Below are positions 9,023-20,417 of a stretch of DNA of 64,000 nt, one piece after another. The DNA is taken from the NCBI RefSeq assembly GCF_000304475.1, contig NC_018947.1, positions 674,806 to 738,805 on the forward strand, in the 5' to 3' direction. The position numbers and the translations under genes are program-made. The stretch's first letter is position 1, and the number at the start of each line of letters is the position of its first letter. Under the pieces are notes generated by a model that saw only the letters and a program-made list of their open reading frames with translations, did no database searches and was not told the origin of the DNA. The DNA is from Kazachstania africana CBS 2517 (taxonomy: Eukaryota; Ascomycota; Saccharomycetes; Saccharomycetales; Saccharomycetaceae).

Positions 9023-12000
9023 ATGGATCCTAAGGACACTCAAAATATATTAAAGGAACATAATGTCCCCGTTGTGGATGTGGACTGGGTGATAAGGTCG
9101 AAAGTTAAAGATAAAGAGAAGTCTGAACGTAAAGATGGCGAGAGCAAAGGCACCGGTGACAATGGTGGCAACCTGTTCAAGGATAGTTATCTCGAATCTG
9201 AGAGTCTAAGTGAAGTGAAGAAAACCAGTAGTAACGAGGATATTGAAACCACGGAGATTGATTCCTCGCATGTAATAGATTCAAGGGCCGATGACTTACC
9301 ACCTGCGGGACTGCAGCTAAGAAGGACGCAATCTGAATCCATAGCTGATACGGGGAATTACAGGATGAGAAGTGGGTCTGTGGATTCGAGAAGTGAAAAG
9401 AAATCTGGGTTTTTGAGAAGTCTTTTCAGCCGTAAGAGATCTCAATCCCAATCCCAACCTACTTCCAGAACGCAGACGCCTCCTCCATCTTTAACTGTAG
9501 ACACTAAAACTAAAAGGTCAGCCAGCATAGCTACTCCTTCAAAAAATAGCCGTTTAGCTGAAGAAAGTAATACTCAGCGTGGAGAGCGTGCTCTCCCCGG
9601 TCAAGAGAATACTAGATCCCAAAATTTGGCGAGGAGTAAAGAAGAGTCCGTACATCATCATTATCACCATCATCACCACAGGGACTCTTACTCTGGTGGT
9701 GAATCATGTCAGGTTTCTGAGAATAATAAATTTGGAAATACAAAGGAAGATAAGAGATTGATGGAATTTTTGAAGTATTATAAGTCTAAAAATTATTCAG
9801 TCTCTGCATTTAAAGATACTGCTTCAAGCTCCACGAAACGAGCTTTATTCTCTATAGTAGACGATAACAACGAAGGCTACGAAAATATTTACTCGAAAGA
9901 GAACAGTAGTAAAAAATTTGATGTCAAAGGGAGGCCTATCCCACCTCATCCAGATACGTCAAAGCTGCCTTCTGCCATAAAAGCATCAACAAATAATATC
10001 TCGACAGATACTAGTAACAATAGAAGTAATACTACCCTCGATAGCGAATCCTCGGCGACTCCATTATCTGCGAATTATAACTCAAATAAATTTGGTGCTT
10101 TCTTAAAAAAAGTGACCTCATACGGTAATTCCAATGTCAATGTTCCTGATTCAACCGCTGTAGCAACAAATGTGACTAAAAATCCCTCTAAGTCTAACTT
10201 GAAGAACGATTCAAAACTATTTGATCCTGCTAAGGCATCCGCTGTACCAGGATTAGAAGACATGGGAACTTTAAAACATGTCTCATTTGCAACTAACACG
10301 TACTTCAATGATCCTCCGCAACAAATTTGCAGTAAGCATCCAAGAAAGGGAGAGGTAGAAGTAAAATCAAACGGTTCCGTCATAATTCATAAGTTATCTC
10401 CCGAAGAAAAAAGGAAAATAATGGAAGAATCGAGTACAGGTATCGTGGTTGGAGGTTCCGGTCAATTAAAGTTACTTTCTCCTAACTTAAGTTTGTGTAG
10501 TTTGAAAAAAAAAGAAGAGGGCAGACCACAACAAAATAATGACACAGAAGGGAAGAAAAATGATGTAGTTCTTGACTCACAAACAAGGAACATTAGAGTA
10601 GCTGCTGCAGAAGCTGCTGCAGAAGCAAGAGCTAAGGATTCTCCCGGTATTAATGAAGATGATGTTAAAGTGAGTAAGACTGCATCACATTTGACCATCG
10701 ATAAGCCAATGATCACAAGACGTTCCTCGTCAAACACACTTTTATCAACCATGCCATCTTCCGCATCATTGCCATCCATGAGCTCCACTTCAGATGACGA
10801 GATGATCCCACCACCAAACATAAAAATTCCTCATGATGTTGTATACACTAGATGTTGCCATTTGAGAGAGATTCTACCTATACCTGCCACTTTGAAACAA
10901 CTTACCCCGGGGTCTACAGACCCAATCCCATTATTACAACTGCGTAATCCAAGACCATCCATGGTTGAAATTTGGTCTTTCTCTGATTTCATTAGAGTTT
11001 CTCCGATCTCATGTATATCTCTGGACGGTGTTAGTCTATCAGTGGAAATGCTAAAAACAATATTGAGTGCACTAGCCAACAAGGCTAATTTTGAAAAATT
11101 GTCGCTTCGTAATACTCCATTGGACGAAGAAGGTTGGAAATTACTGGCATATTTTATTTCCCATTCAAAGGCATTGAATGCTCTAGATTTGACAATGGTT
11201 CCTCAAATCAAGACCAATGTTCAAAAACCATCAAAATCTTCACTGAGAAATAAGAATAACATTACTCGTATGGAATGTAACTTAGATAATAGATCCGATA
11301 TGAATTGGAATTTGATGGCGGGTGCCATAACCTTCAAAGGAGGTGTAGAGGAGTTGGTTTTATCAGGAGCAAAGATGACCGTATCACAATTTAAGATTTT
11401 CATTGAAGTTGCATGTGTCAAAACTACAAGATTGGGGTTGGCATATAATGATTTGACTTTAGAACAATGTGAAATCCTCGCCAAATGGTTGGTAAATTCC
11501 AATGTCATTGGTCTAGATATCGGATTCAATGATTTATCTGGTAAATTAGAAGCGTTCCGTGAAGCTGTCTGGAATAAGATTTATAAAGAGGGAAAGAAAA
11601 ATGTTTTCAGGTATCTTTCATTGAATGGAACAAATTTACAAGTCAATGAGAACGATACAAGTAAAACCAATGATGTGTTGAAATTGATAAGTACCCTGAG
11701 TTATGCAGAAGATTTGAGGTTTCTGGATTTATCCAACAATCCGAAAATGTTCCCACATTGTTTAAGCACATTGATGAATACATTACCTGTTTTCGTTTCA
11801 CTATTAAGACTTCATTTGGATTATAACGGGATGTCTTCGACGGATGTTGTGACATTAGCAGAGATTCTACCATTATGTACCAAGCTGAAGTATTTTTCCA
11901 TGTTAGGTACTCCATTAGATTTGGCCGCTAGTAAAGCAATGGCGGAAGTTATGAAAAAAAATTCCTCTTTGATTACATTGGATATTGACTATATTTATGT

Positions 12001-13074
12001 CCCAGAAAAGATCAAAGATCAAATTTCTTTGTACACCATGAATAACATTCAAAACGAGTTGACTAGGGTTAAGGAAAATGACACTCAAAAGCCTGATTTC
12101 ATTAATAACGCAGACGCCAAAAAGAGAAAAGACGCTGCTTACAATTTGAAGAAGCAATTGGTGATGCTGCTCACTGAAGACCTTGATAACGTTGACAGAG
12201 AGGAATATAATCAAACAGTGAAAAAATTTATTATCAGGCTATCTATAGCCAGAGAAAAGATTACTAAGGTTGTCCAGGACTTGTTTTCCTTAAGGCTTCA
12301 AGGGGAATTAAATTTTGAAGGTAAAGAAACTCTAATTAGACTTTGTGTCATTGATGCAAGTCTTGAAAAAGGAACACGATTATTGAAAGAAAGAACAGAT
12401 CATAAGGATTCTATGGAAATAATGAATGAACCACGTTCTCCTGACGGCACCGCTCAAAGAGAAGCCATTCTGGAATTTTCTTCTTTTGGCAGAACGGGCC
12501 ATACTGCACTATTACCTTTCAGTTCCGCTCAAATTGAAAAAACATCCAATGATGCAGAAGACGCTGTACCGTTGACGGAGAGTCCTGAACCTGAACATTT
12601 GAAGCCTTCTGTTCCAAATGAAGAAACAGGTGAGGAACATCATGATTCCTTACCAAACACAGTATCTCAGGAAGAGAGGGACGCATTAGGGCGTGCTGCA
12701 GAAAGCATGGATAGTGATCAAATCAAAGAATTCTTGTTGAGAAGTGATGTAGCGTCTGTAATCAACGCAATTGATGAGTTACATAGGCAAGGCTATCATC
12801 TCCATCACATATTCAAAAGACAAGGGGGAAATTGTCCAGAGAAAAACTGTCTGAACGTGTCAGATTCCTCAAGCGCAGATTTTGAAGGACTTCACCAATC
12901 GAAAACTGAAGAATCTCAGCCGGTAGAGAAGTTAGGCGACGTTGCCGTACTAAACTCCAAGGACTACAAAAATACATGGACTCTCAAGAAGAGGAAGCCA
13001 TCAGCGCAGCATATGACCAAGTGCTGGATAAGTTGGAACGCAAGAGAGTACCTAAACAGCATGAAAATTCATAA
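9023..13074 (+). CDS. MHP1: MHP1-like microtubule-associated protein, with an apparent frameshift near the 3' end
   Basis: This is an ortholog of Mhp1 (YJL042W), a large, poorly understood protein linked to microtubules. It begins M-D-P-K-D-T-Q at the first ATG. Residues 1-590 are Ser- and Asn-rich and low in complexity, with a histidine run near residue 217. A conserved central block follows (about 600-1030, leucine-rich-repeat-like), then a charged tail. The main frame stays open to 13081, but its last ~40 residues do not match. The conserved C-terminal segment (E-E-E-A-I-S-A-A-Y-D-Q-V-L-D-K) is in another frame, ending at the stop at 13072-13074. One base appears to be missing between about 12940 and 12962. 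This is more likely a sequence error than a real mutation. Confidence 0.88.
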
Positions 13075-13141
13075 ACTATGACATACTTCATAATTGTATA
13101 ATTATAATTAAATCTATTAGCATTTATTCTCACGCGCGTTG

Positions 13142-13148
13142 TTACCCG
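13142..13148 (-). promoter_or_regulatory. Reb1-type site in the NSP1 promoter
   Basis: TTACCCG matches the Reb1 core (CGGGTAA on the minus strand) and lies 137 bases upstream of the split NSP1 start codon. Reb1 sites keep promoters free of nucleosomes. Confidence 0.45.
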
Positions 13149-13278
13149 CACGAACGTTTTTTCTTGTATATAGAAAAAAATTCGAAATCGAAATCGTACG
13201 TATAGGTGAATAGGTGAAGAGACTATAGAGATTTGTGGAGATAACCAGACCAATTGGAGTAAATAGTCTTCGTTAAAT

Positions 13279-16029
13279 AGTATGTGAATCTTTAATATGT
13301 CAGAGATTGTTTTCTGCTTTAGAAGATATTCTTTTGCGGCTTCTAGGAAGACTAGCGTATAAGATATCTCTTAACATTTATGTTTGATCAGTCCAAAGAA
13401 CTTTACTAACAAAAGATTATACATATTGCAAACAGTGAATTTTAGTACACCAAATAATAAGCCATTTGGTAATGCTGGTACTGGAAACCAGAACGATGCT
13501 AGCAAGCCAGCCTTTGGGTTTGGTACTAATGTGAATAATACTCAACCAACGTTTGGATTTGGTAATAATAGCAATAATGGTACTACTAATAATCAAAGTA
13601 AACCGGCCTTTGGGTTTGGAACTCAGTCTTCCACTGGACAATCAGCTTTTGGCACTGCTACCAACAGTACAACACCGGCATTTGGCTTCGGCAATACTTC
13701 TACAAACACAAATGATTCTAAACCTGCCTTTGGAGGCTTCGGTACAGCGCAAACCAACACCACAGCTACGTCCCAACCAACCTTTGGTGGATTCGGCTCA
13801 GCGGTTAATAATACCACCAACGCATCAAAGCCAGCGTTTGGTGGTTTTGGTTCTTCCGCAACTACTACCAACACTACTAGTGCGGATGCCTCAAAACCAA
13901 CATTTGGTGGTTTTGGTTCAGCTGGAACAGCTAATACTAGTACTGGTGGTACTTCACAGCCTACATTTGGTGGTTTTGGCTCCAGTAATAATACTGTTGC
14001 TGCCACGGGAGATACTTCCAAACCAGCATTTGGCGGTTTTGGTCAATCTGCTTCTGGTTCTGATGCCTCCAAGCCGGCTTTCGGTGGTTTTGGTGCCGCT
14101 TCTAATAGTGCTACAACAGATGCTGCCGAACCAGCTTTCGGTGGTTTCGGTGCTGCCGCTACCAATACAACAGCTGCAGCACAGCCAGCGTTTGGAGGCA
14201 TTGGAGCTTCTACGACTGCTACAGCCAAGCCAGCATTTGGTGCCCAGGCACCAACATCAGCATCCACTGATGCCCCAAAACCTGCTTTTGGTGGTCTTTC
14301 TTCTGCTGCCACTACTACTCCTGGCAGTACCTTTGGCCAAACTGCAGCGGCATCTACTGCAAACACAACAAAGCCAGCATTCAGTGGTTTTGGAGCCAGT
14401 ACCACGGCTAGCGATAAACCTACAGCAGCTACTACTACAGCATCCACCGGGTTCAACTTTGGAGCGAAGACAGATAACGGTACGACGTCTGCCCCAACAT
14501 TGGGATTTTCCATAGGAGGCTCCACAGAAAAGAAAGACGATGCTAAAGCAGCATTTTCTTTTGGTGCCAAGAAAGAATCGGAGACTAAACCTGTAGCTAC
14601 ACCTTCATTTTCCCTAACAGCTACTGAGAAGAAGGATGAGCCAGCTAAGCCAGCTTTTTCATTCGGTGCTAAAAAGGATGAGAAAGAACAGTCAGCATCT
14701 GCCACTACATTTTCTCTTGGTGGTGCTGAGAAGAAAGAACCCTCACCCGCATCAGGGTTCTCCTTTGGTGCTAAGAAGACAGAGGATACTAAGCCTGCTG
14801 CCATTTCTGCACCATCCTTTTCTCTAGGAAGTGCTGCTAAAAAGGACGACGAAGCTAAGCCAGCTTTCTCCTTTGGTGCTAAGAAAGATGAGGAAAAGAA
14901 GGATGAAGCTGCCAAGCCTGCCTTCTCTTTTGGTGCTAAGAAGGATGACGATAAGAAGGATGAAGCTGCCAAGCCTGCGTTCTCCTTTGGTGCTAAGAAG
15001 GATGAAGATAAGAAGGATGAGGCTGCCATTTCTGCACCATCCTTTTCTCTAGGAAGTGCTGCTAAAAAGGACGACGAAGCTAAGCCAGCTTTCTCCTTTG
15101 GTGCTAAGAAAGATGAGGAAAAGAAGGATGAGGCTGCTAAGCCTGCGTTCTCTTTTGGTACTAAGAAGGATGAAGATAAGAAGGAAGCTCCAAAGGTCGG
15201 ATTTGCCTTCGGTGCAAAGAATGAAGAAGACAAGAAGGAAGCTCCAAAACTTGGCATCTCATTCGGTGCTAAGAAAGAGGAGGACAAGAAGGATGAAGCC
15301 AAACCAGCTATTTCTTTTGGTGCCAAGAAAGAAGACGATAAGAAATCAGAGACTGCCAATATCGGTTTAGCCGATGGTAAGAACTTAACTACTAAAGAAG
15401 TTGAATTGAAACCTATTTCGCTTGATAATAAAACTTTAGACGACCTAATAACGAGATGGACCAACCAATTAACCAAAAGTGCTATACATTTCAATGAATA
15501 TTCAAAAAAGGTCAATGAATGGGATGAAATGCTCGTTAGTGGTGGTGAACAAATCAATCAATTATATTCAGAGACTTTATTAGCCGAGCAAACGCAAAAC
15601 AGAATCGATCAAACACTACAGTACATTGAAAGACAGCAGGAAGAATTAGAAACTTTCTTGAATAATTATGAGAAGAAGACCGAGTCTCTCATGGCAGATG
15701 TGTTATCCACGACATCTTCAGGAAACGCCACTGCAAACAATAACGACGAAAGAAGACAACAAGCCTATCATACGGCAGAGAACTTGGACGAAAACTTAAA
15801 CTCATTATCTTTGAACCTATCCACTTTAATCAAAGAAATCAACGAAGTCAGCACTACGTTCAATAAGACTACAAGTATAAATCTAAAGAACCAAGACGAA
15901 AACACACAATTGGTAAAATTGTTGAACATACATTTGGATGCGCTCAAGTCTTTGGATAACAACTCTACTCTGCTTGAACAAAAGATCAAGACCATAGCCA
16001 AAGGATCTCATCTAAAAACAGCTGTATAA
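13279..16029 (+). CDS. NSP1: NSP1, FG nucleoporin; start codon split by an intron
   Basis: This nucleoporin occurs in the central channel (with Nup49 and Nup57) and the cytoplasmic Nup82 complex. The CDS joins base 13279 (A) to 13436-16029 (TG...), giving M-N-F-S-T-P-N-N and 864 residues. The N-terminal third has A-F-G-G-F-G repeats, and the middle has F-S-F-G-A-K-K repeats with charged spacers. The last ~180 residues are the conserved coiled-coil domain that anchors the protein. An unspliced reading from upstream would replace the conserved N-terminus. S. cerevisiae NSP1 also has an intron directly after the first base of its ATG. The middle carries a recent 225-base tandem duplication. The order MHP1-NSP1 is conserved. 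Confidence 0.95.
13280..13435 (+). other. NSP1 intron (156 bases)
   Basis: The 5' splice site GTATGT is at 13280-13285, the branch point TACTAAC at 13404-13410 and the acceptor CAG at 13433-13435. All three are perfect yeast consensus sequences. The intron lies between the A and the TG of the start codon. Confidence 0.9.
14797..15160 (+). repeat. 225-base in-frame tandem duplication in the NSP1 FxFG region
   Basis: The sequence from 14797 repeats from 15022 with a period of 225 bases (75 codons). The first ~110 bases of the two units look identical and the rest differs at few positions. The frame is kept, so the duplication adds FxFG repeats without disrupting the protein. Confidence 0.85.
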
Positions 16030-16143
16030 TAATATAAGTATTTAATCAAAAAGTCAAATTTTTCTATTCAAATCCTCTCCGCGGACTGTTTTGTTATTTT
16101 TTCGCAAAATTACGAATATTGCAAAAGTTAAAGGTCAAAAAGT

Positions 16144-16152
16144 TTTGCCACC
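16144..16152 (-). promoter_or_regulatory. PACE element (Rpn4 site) of RPT1
   Basis: TTTGCCACC is the reverse complement of GGTGGCAAA, the proteasome-associated control element bound by Rpn4. It lies about 80 bases upstream of the RPT1 start codon, as in other yeast proteasome genes, so RPT1 is likely under Rpn4 feedback control. Confidence 0.85.
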
Positions 16153-16230
16153 CAAGAGGAAGTTAAATAAGTTTACATTACAGAATCAGCAAGGCAAGAC
16201 CTAGAGTTTATATATATAAAAGCTATTAAG

Positions 16231-17577
16231 ATGCCACCAAAACAAGACTGGGAAAAGTATAAGACTCCAATTGACGAGGAATCCAGTAAGGAGAAGAAGG
16301 AGGAGCAAATTGCGCCTTTGACAGAAGGTGATATTCAAGTTCTGAAGACCTATGGTGCTGCTCCTTATGCAGACAAGTTGAAGGTTACAGAGGAGGATTT
16401 GAAGAAGATAGAAGCTAGAATCAAGGAGAAAGCAGGCGTTAAAGAGAGTGATACAGGTTTAGCGCCCTCACATATGTGGGATGTCATGGGTGATAGACAG
16501 AGACTGAGTGAAGAACATCCTTTGCAGGTTGCACGTTGTACGAAGATTATTAAAAGCAGTTCTGAAGAAGGAGCCGAGGGAAATGAAGACGAAGATGATG
16601 CCAAATACGTTATCAACCTGAAGCAGATAGCCAAGTTCGTTGTGGGGCTTGGTGAACGTGTTTCACCAACTGATATCGAAGAAGGTATGAGAGTTGGTGT
16701 TGACAGATCTAAATACCACATTGAATTGCCACTTCCACCAAGAATTGATCCGACTGTGACTATGATGACTGTGGAAGAGAAACCAGACGTCACTTACAGT
16801 GACGTTGGTGGTTGTAAAGAACAGATTGAAAAGTTAAGGGAAGTTGTTGAATTACCATTGTTGTCTCCGGAAAGATTTGCTACACTAGGTATTGATCCAC
16901 CAAAGGGTATACTGTTGTATGGTCCTCCAGGTACCGGTAAGACATTATGTGCTCGTGCTGTTGCAAACAGAACAGACGCAACTTTTATCAGAGTCATTGG
17001 TTCCGAACTAGTACAGAAATACGTGGGTGAGGGTGCACGTATGGTCAGAGAACTGTTTGAAATGGCACGTACGAAGAAGGCATGTATTATTTTCTTTGAT
17101 GAAATTGATGCCATTGGTGGTGCAAGATTTGATGATGGTGCTGGTGGTGATAACGAAGTGCAAAGAACGATGTTGGAATTAATCACACAATTAGACGGTT
17201 TCGACCCTCGTGGTAACATCAAAGTTATGTTCGCAACAAATAGACCAAATACATTAGATCCTGCATTATTAAGGCCTGGTAGAATCGATCGTAAAGTTGA
17301 ATTCTCTCTTCCGGACCTTGAAGGTAGAGCAAACATTTTCCGTATTCACTCTAAAGCTATGAGTGTAGAACGTAATATCAGATGGGAATTGATATCAAGA
17401 CTTTGTCCAAACTCTACCGGTGCCGAATTAAGATCTGTCTGCACAGAAGCTGGTATGTTCGCCATCAGAGCAAGAAGAAAAGTTGCTACCGAAAAGGATT
17501 TCCTCAAAGCCGTCGACAAAGTTATCAATGGTTACAAGAAGTTCAGTTCCACATCTCGTTACATGCAATATAACTGA
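16231..17577 (+). CDS. RPT1: RPT1, 26S proteasome regulatory-particle ATPase
   Basis: This 448-residue AAA ATPase is one of the six subunits of the proteasome base ring that unfold and translocate substrates. It has an N-terminal coiled-coil segment, an OB domain, Walker A G-P-P-G-T-G-K-T at 231-238, Walker B F-F-D-E-I-D at about 288-293, and the second region of homology around N-R-P-N-T-L-D-P. The C-terminus is M-Q-Y-N. The acidic linker near residues 110-125 is shorter than in S. cerevisiae (467 residues); otherwise the match is very close. In S. cerevisiae RPT1 (YKL145W) is on a different chromosome from NSP1, so NSP1-RPT1 adjacency here reflects a different gene-loss history. Confidence 0.97.
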   Translation: MPPKQDWEKYKTPIDEESSKEKKEEQIAPLTEGDIQVLKTYGAAPYADKLKVTEEDLKKIEARIKEKAGVKESDTGLAPSHMWDVMGDRQRLSEEHPLQVARCTKIIKSSSEEGAEGNEDEDDAKYVINLKQIAKFVVGLGERVSPTDIEEGMRVGVDRSKYHIELPLPPRIDPTVTMMTVEEKPDVTYSDVGGCKEQIEKLREVVELPLLSPERFATLGIDPPKGILLYGPPGTGKTLCARAVANRTDATFIRVIGSELVQKYVGEGARMVRELFEMARTKKACIIFFDEIDAIGGARFDDGAGGDNEVQRTMLELITQLDGFDPRGNIKVMFATNRPNTLDPALLRPGRIDRKVEFSLPDLEGRANIFRIHSKAMSVERNIRWELISRLCPNSTGAELRSVCTEAGMFAIRARRKVATEKDFLKAVDKVINGYKKFSSTSRYMQYN

Positions 17578-17791
17578 TCATTCTGTATGTTATATAACTG
17601 CCATTAAATTTGTATATATAAAGTATTCTAATGTCTCATCATATGAAATTTCTCCGAAGTCCTCAATAAAAATCAATCATAATTACATCCTTTGTTATAC
17701 CTCCATCAGGATAGAAAACGCACCGTATTTTGCTAATTGTGGCTAATAGTGGATCTACAAGCGGTGGTAGTGATATTTGCATAGGTTTGGT

Positions 17792-20302
17792 ATGTCGAAG
17801 TTCATGCAATTTTTCGCTATTCTAACGTTTTGTGTTCATACATTTGTGAATGCTAGACATATAAAAAATGAGTTTACTACTGTAATTGATATACTATCAG
17901 ACAACGTGGAGTTTTCTACGTTCTTAAGAGTGGTACAGAGGAAGGGATATGTTTCGTACCTGAACGATCTAGATGATTTTACGCTTATTGTTCCTTTCAA
18001 TTCAGCATTTATTGATAATTTCGATATGTCCAAGTTTGATATCGAGAACTATATCGTTTACAACCGGACTCTGTATACGAAGGATTTTGATAAACAGACG
18101 CTAGTGATTTCTGAAAGTGTCAAGTATCCTTTGGTATTCAGTGGTGGTGATGGTGATGGATCATTTGAGGTCAATACGATCCCCATAATTGAAAGTGATT
18201 TGGTACCCAATTTTCAAAATGCAGTCATACAGGGTATACCTGATCTCATATTCAATCCACCCAGTATATATGATCTGTTAACCGTGATGGGAAGTAAATC
18301 AGAAACCTGTGACCATTTGGAACGCTTGTTAGGTCAGGTCAAACAGCTTGATTCTATGATTCAGAACGCAACGATATTGGTTCCTTCTGACAAAAATTTT
18401 GAAAACCAATTTAATGCAGTCGAGCTCGACTATTTACTCAATGCATTTCAGAGTTTTGATCAAGTGAATGAAGTAATTCAAGAAAGATGGAAAGACGATA
18501 TAATAACACTTCTCAAGAATCTTGTTGTCGGTTCCATTATTGGTGGTACCGTTGATATTGGAGTGAAAAACTTAAATAATGAGGTTTTACTCATGGAAAG
18601 TAATGAATTGGGTTCAAAGCTTACAGTCAATTCTACGTCTTTATCCACAGACCCTAACAGAATTTATGATACTGGTATTGCTCATCTCTTCCGGGATCTT
18701 GATGTTTTGAACCATGGCCTATCATTTGATGCTGAGAAATATCTTCTTGGATTAAATTCGTCAGTATTCGTTGATGAAATCTATATTAGAAAGCTGGAAA
18801 ACTTGATTCAAGATAACAGGCAAAATTTAACTATTTTCGTATCAAAATCTTCACAAAGTGATTCTAACGGGTTTGCAAGATCAACTTTACTTTACCATTT
18901 TGTAGAAGAGCAAATATGGTTGGAATCTGAGTTTCCAGGTGTCTATGACGAGCATAGCTCTACCAAACTATTCTCTTCAGCATTTTGTTCTTCCAATAAA
19001 AGGTTAGGTGGGAACTGTCAAAGGTTAAAAATAACCAAATCTAAAAATGGCTACGAAATTAATGGAGGACAGAAAATTCTTCATTCAACACCTTACCAGG
19101 TGGGTAATACACTAATTTATGTGATAAATGAGGCACTGACTCTACCAGGCGAATTACTACAATCAATCCCTAGATTTGACTCATGTTCCCAGTCTATTTT
19201 CTTTTTGAGGCAGTCAAGATTGCTAGATCTGGAAAGTAATCATAAGGGCTACACTGTCTTTTTACCTTGTTTCGATTCCTGGAACAAATTAGGTCTCAAT
19301 CTCGAATATATTAGGGGTAATTCTAGTGCTGTAGAATTGATCATGAAAAATTATATTGTTGACGGCCTTATCTACACAAACGGTGGTAACGTCACCGTCG
19401 ATACAAGAAATCTTTTGGGCGAATCATCAAGAGTCATAATGACTGAAAATAGAGAAGAAATGTCTTCCAACATCAGTTCATTAAAGAGTTCAATTCAATT
19501 GAAAAAGAATTATGACGTTATGTTCAATCAAGGTGTCATTCATCCTATAGATACAGTGCCCGTACCAAAAGAATTAGATATTAGTCTAAAAGACCTCATT
19601 AATACCACAGGTACATATCCATTAATTGATCTTATCGAATCTTTCCCTAACTTATCAGGAATCCTGTCCAGAAACAATAGTACTGACTTTTCTATTTTGG
19701 TTCCAACCATGTCTTCTTTGGATGTAGAAGGCATCAATGCTGATTATAAAAATCTAGCGAAGTTCCTTAAGTTACATATAATAATGGGTAATACCACGAA
19801 GCACTTATTAAGTTGCAATGAAGAGGATGAAATTCTTACAATTCTAGGCCAAAAGCTGAAGTGCAAAAATTTACAAAGTAGTGGACAGTTCTTACAGTTT
19901 GAGAATAATGAGGAAAATCAAGTTAGGATTTTAAATAAGGGTTGTTCTACTGAAAAGGAAAATTCATGCATTTTTTTAATTGATAGACCACTCTCAGTTG
20001 ACTGGCTAGAAAAGGAGCATTATCACTTTACTTTGCCCATTGTTGCTATTGGGCTTGGTATAGTACTCGGTGTCATGTTTATAGTATCCTTACTTGGCTG
20101 TCTTCTTGTAGTGAGAGTCGGAAAAGAAGATAGGCCTAGTGATGATGAAAGTTTCAGTAATGATGAAGCTGGAAATGTCACTCAACCTCTATTGCCGCCA
20201 CAGAGGGTGGAGGCAGCCCCATCAGAAGAAAATACGCCTATTGACCAGGGTTACTCTTCGAATTCGGTCTCGAAGCCAATAAATGTCTCGAGGAGACCGT
20301 GA
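17792..20302 (+). CDS. YLR001C: FAS1-domain membrane protein, YLR001C ortholog
   Basis: This 836-residue protein has a signal peptide (residues 1-23) and a long lumenal or extracellular part with several FAS1 (fasciclin-like) segments. These are recognisable by hydrophobic stretches such as F-T-L-I-V-P, T-I-L-V-P-S and F-S-I-L-V-P, each before an F- or L-rich helix. A single transmembrane segment lies near residues 740-770, followed by a cytosolic tail of ~65 residues. The S. cerevisiae protein (861 residues) is found at the vacuolar membrane; its function is unknown. The first ATG is at 17792; the frame upstream has no ATG. It converges on DNM1 with 115 bases between stop codons. In S. cerevisiae the same pair faces each other across CEN12. 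Confidence 0.88.
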   Translation: MSKFMQFFAILTFCVHTFVNARHIKNEFTTVIDILSDNVEFSTFLRVVQRKGYVSYLNDLDDFTLIVPFNSAFIDNFDMSKFDIENYIVYNRTLYTKDFDKQTLVISESVKYPLVFSGGDGDGSFEVNTIPIIESDLVPNFQNAVIQGIPDLIFNPPSIYDLLTVMGSKSETCDHLERLLGQVKQLDSMIQNATILVPSDKNFENQFNAVELDYLLNAFQSFDQVNEVIQERWKDDIITLLKNLVVGSIIGGTVDIGVKNLNNEVLLMESNELGSKLTVNSTSLSTDPNRIYDTGIAHLFRDLDVLNHGLSFDAEKYLLGLNSSVFVDEIYIRKLENLIQDNRQNLTIFVSKSSQSDSNGFARSTLLYHFVEEQIWLESEFPGVYDEHSSTKLFSSAFCSSNKRLGGNCQRLKITKSKNGYEINGGQKILHSTPYQVGNTLIYVINEALTLPGELLQSIPRFDSCSQSIFFLRQSRLLDLESNHKGYTVFLPCFDSWNKLGLNLEYIRGNSSAVELIMKNYIVDGLIYTNGGNVTVDTRNLLGESSRVIMTENREEMSSNISSLKSSIQLKKNYDVMFNQGVIHPIDTVPVPKELDISLKDLINTTGTYPLIDLIESFPNLSGILSRNNSTDFSILVPTMSSLDVEGINADYKNLAKFLKLHIIMGNTTKHLLSCNEEDEILTILGQKLKCKNLQSSGQFLQFENNEENQVRILNKGCSTEKENSCIFLIDRPLSVDWLEKEHYHFTLPIVAIGLGIVLGVMFIVSLLGCLLVVRVGKEDRPSDDESFSNDEAGNVTQPLLPPQRVEAAPSEENTPIDQGYSSNSVSKPINVSRRP

Positions 20303-20417
20303 TTTTTATATATTCTTTAAACATCGAGTGTAAATAACATTTATATAACATTTGAATTTAAATACAGGTGATAGTAGCGGAAATAGTAAATAATTTTTAT
20401 ATACAGCGATTGGGATA
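20303..20417. other. Short convergent intergenic at the ancestral CEN12-type position; no point centromere seen
   Basis: These 115 AT-rich bases separate the 3' ends of the YLR001C ortholog and DNM1. There is no RTCACRTG (CDEI) and no complete CDEIII. On the minus strand a TTTCCG core (20378-20383) lies in a weakly CDEIII-like context, but there is no 80-base CDEII followed by CDEI at the right distance. I treat the interval as a terminator region. Confidence 0.6.

Noticed and set aside
13553..14515. Long plus-strand frame within NSP1, Leu/Gln-rich
   Set aside because: A shifted reading of the NSP1 repeats.
14043..15557. Very long open frame on the minus strand opposite NSP1
   Set aside because: It mirrors the repetitive FG codons of NSP1 and has no independent features.
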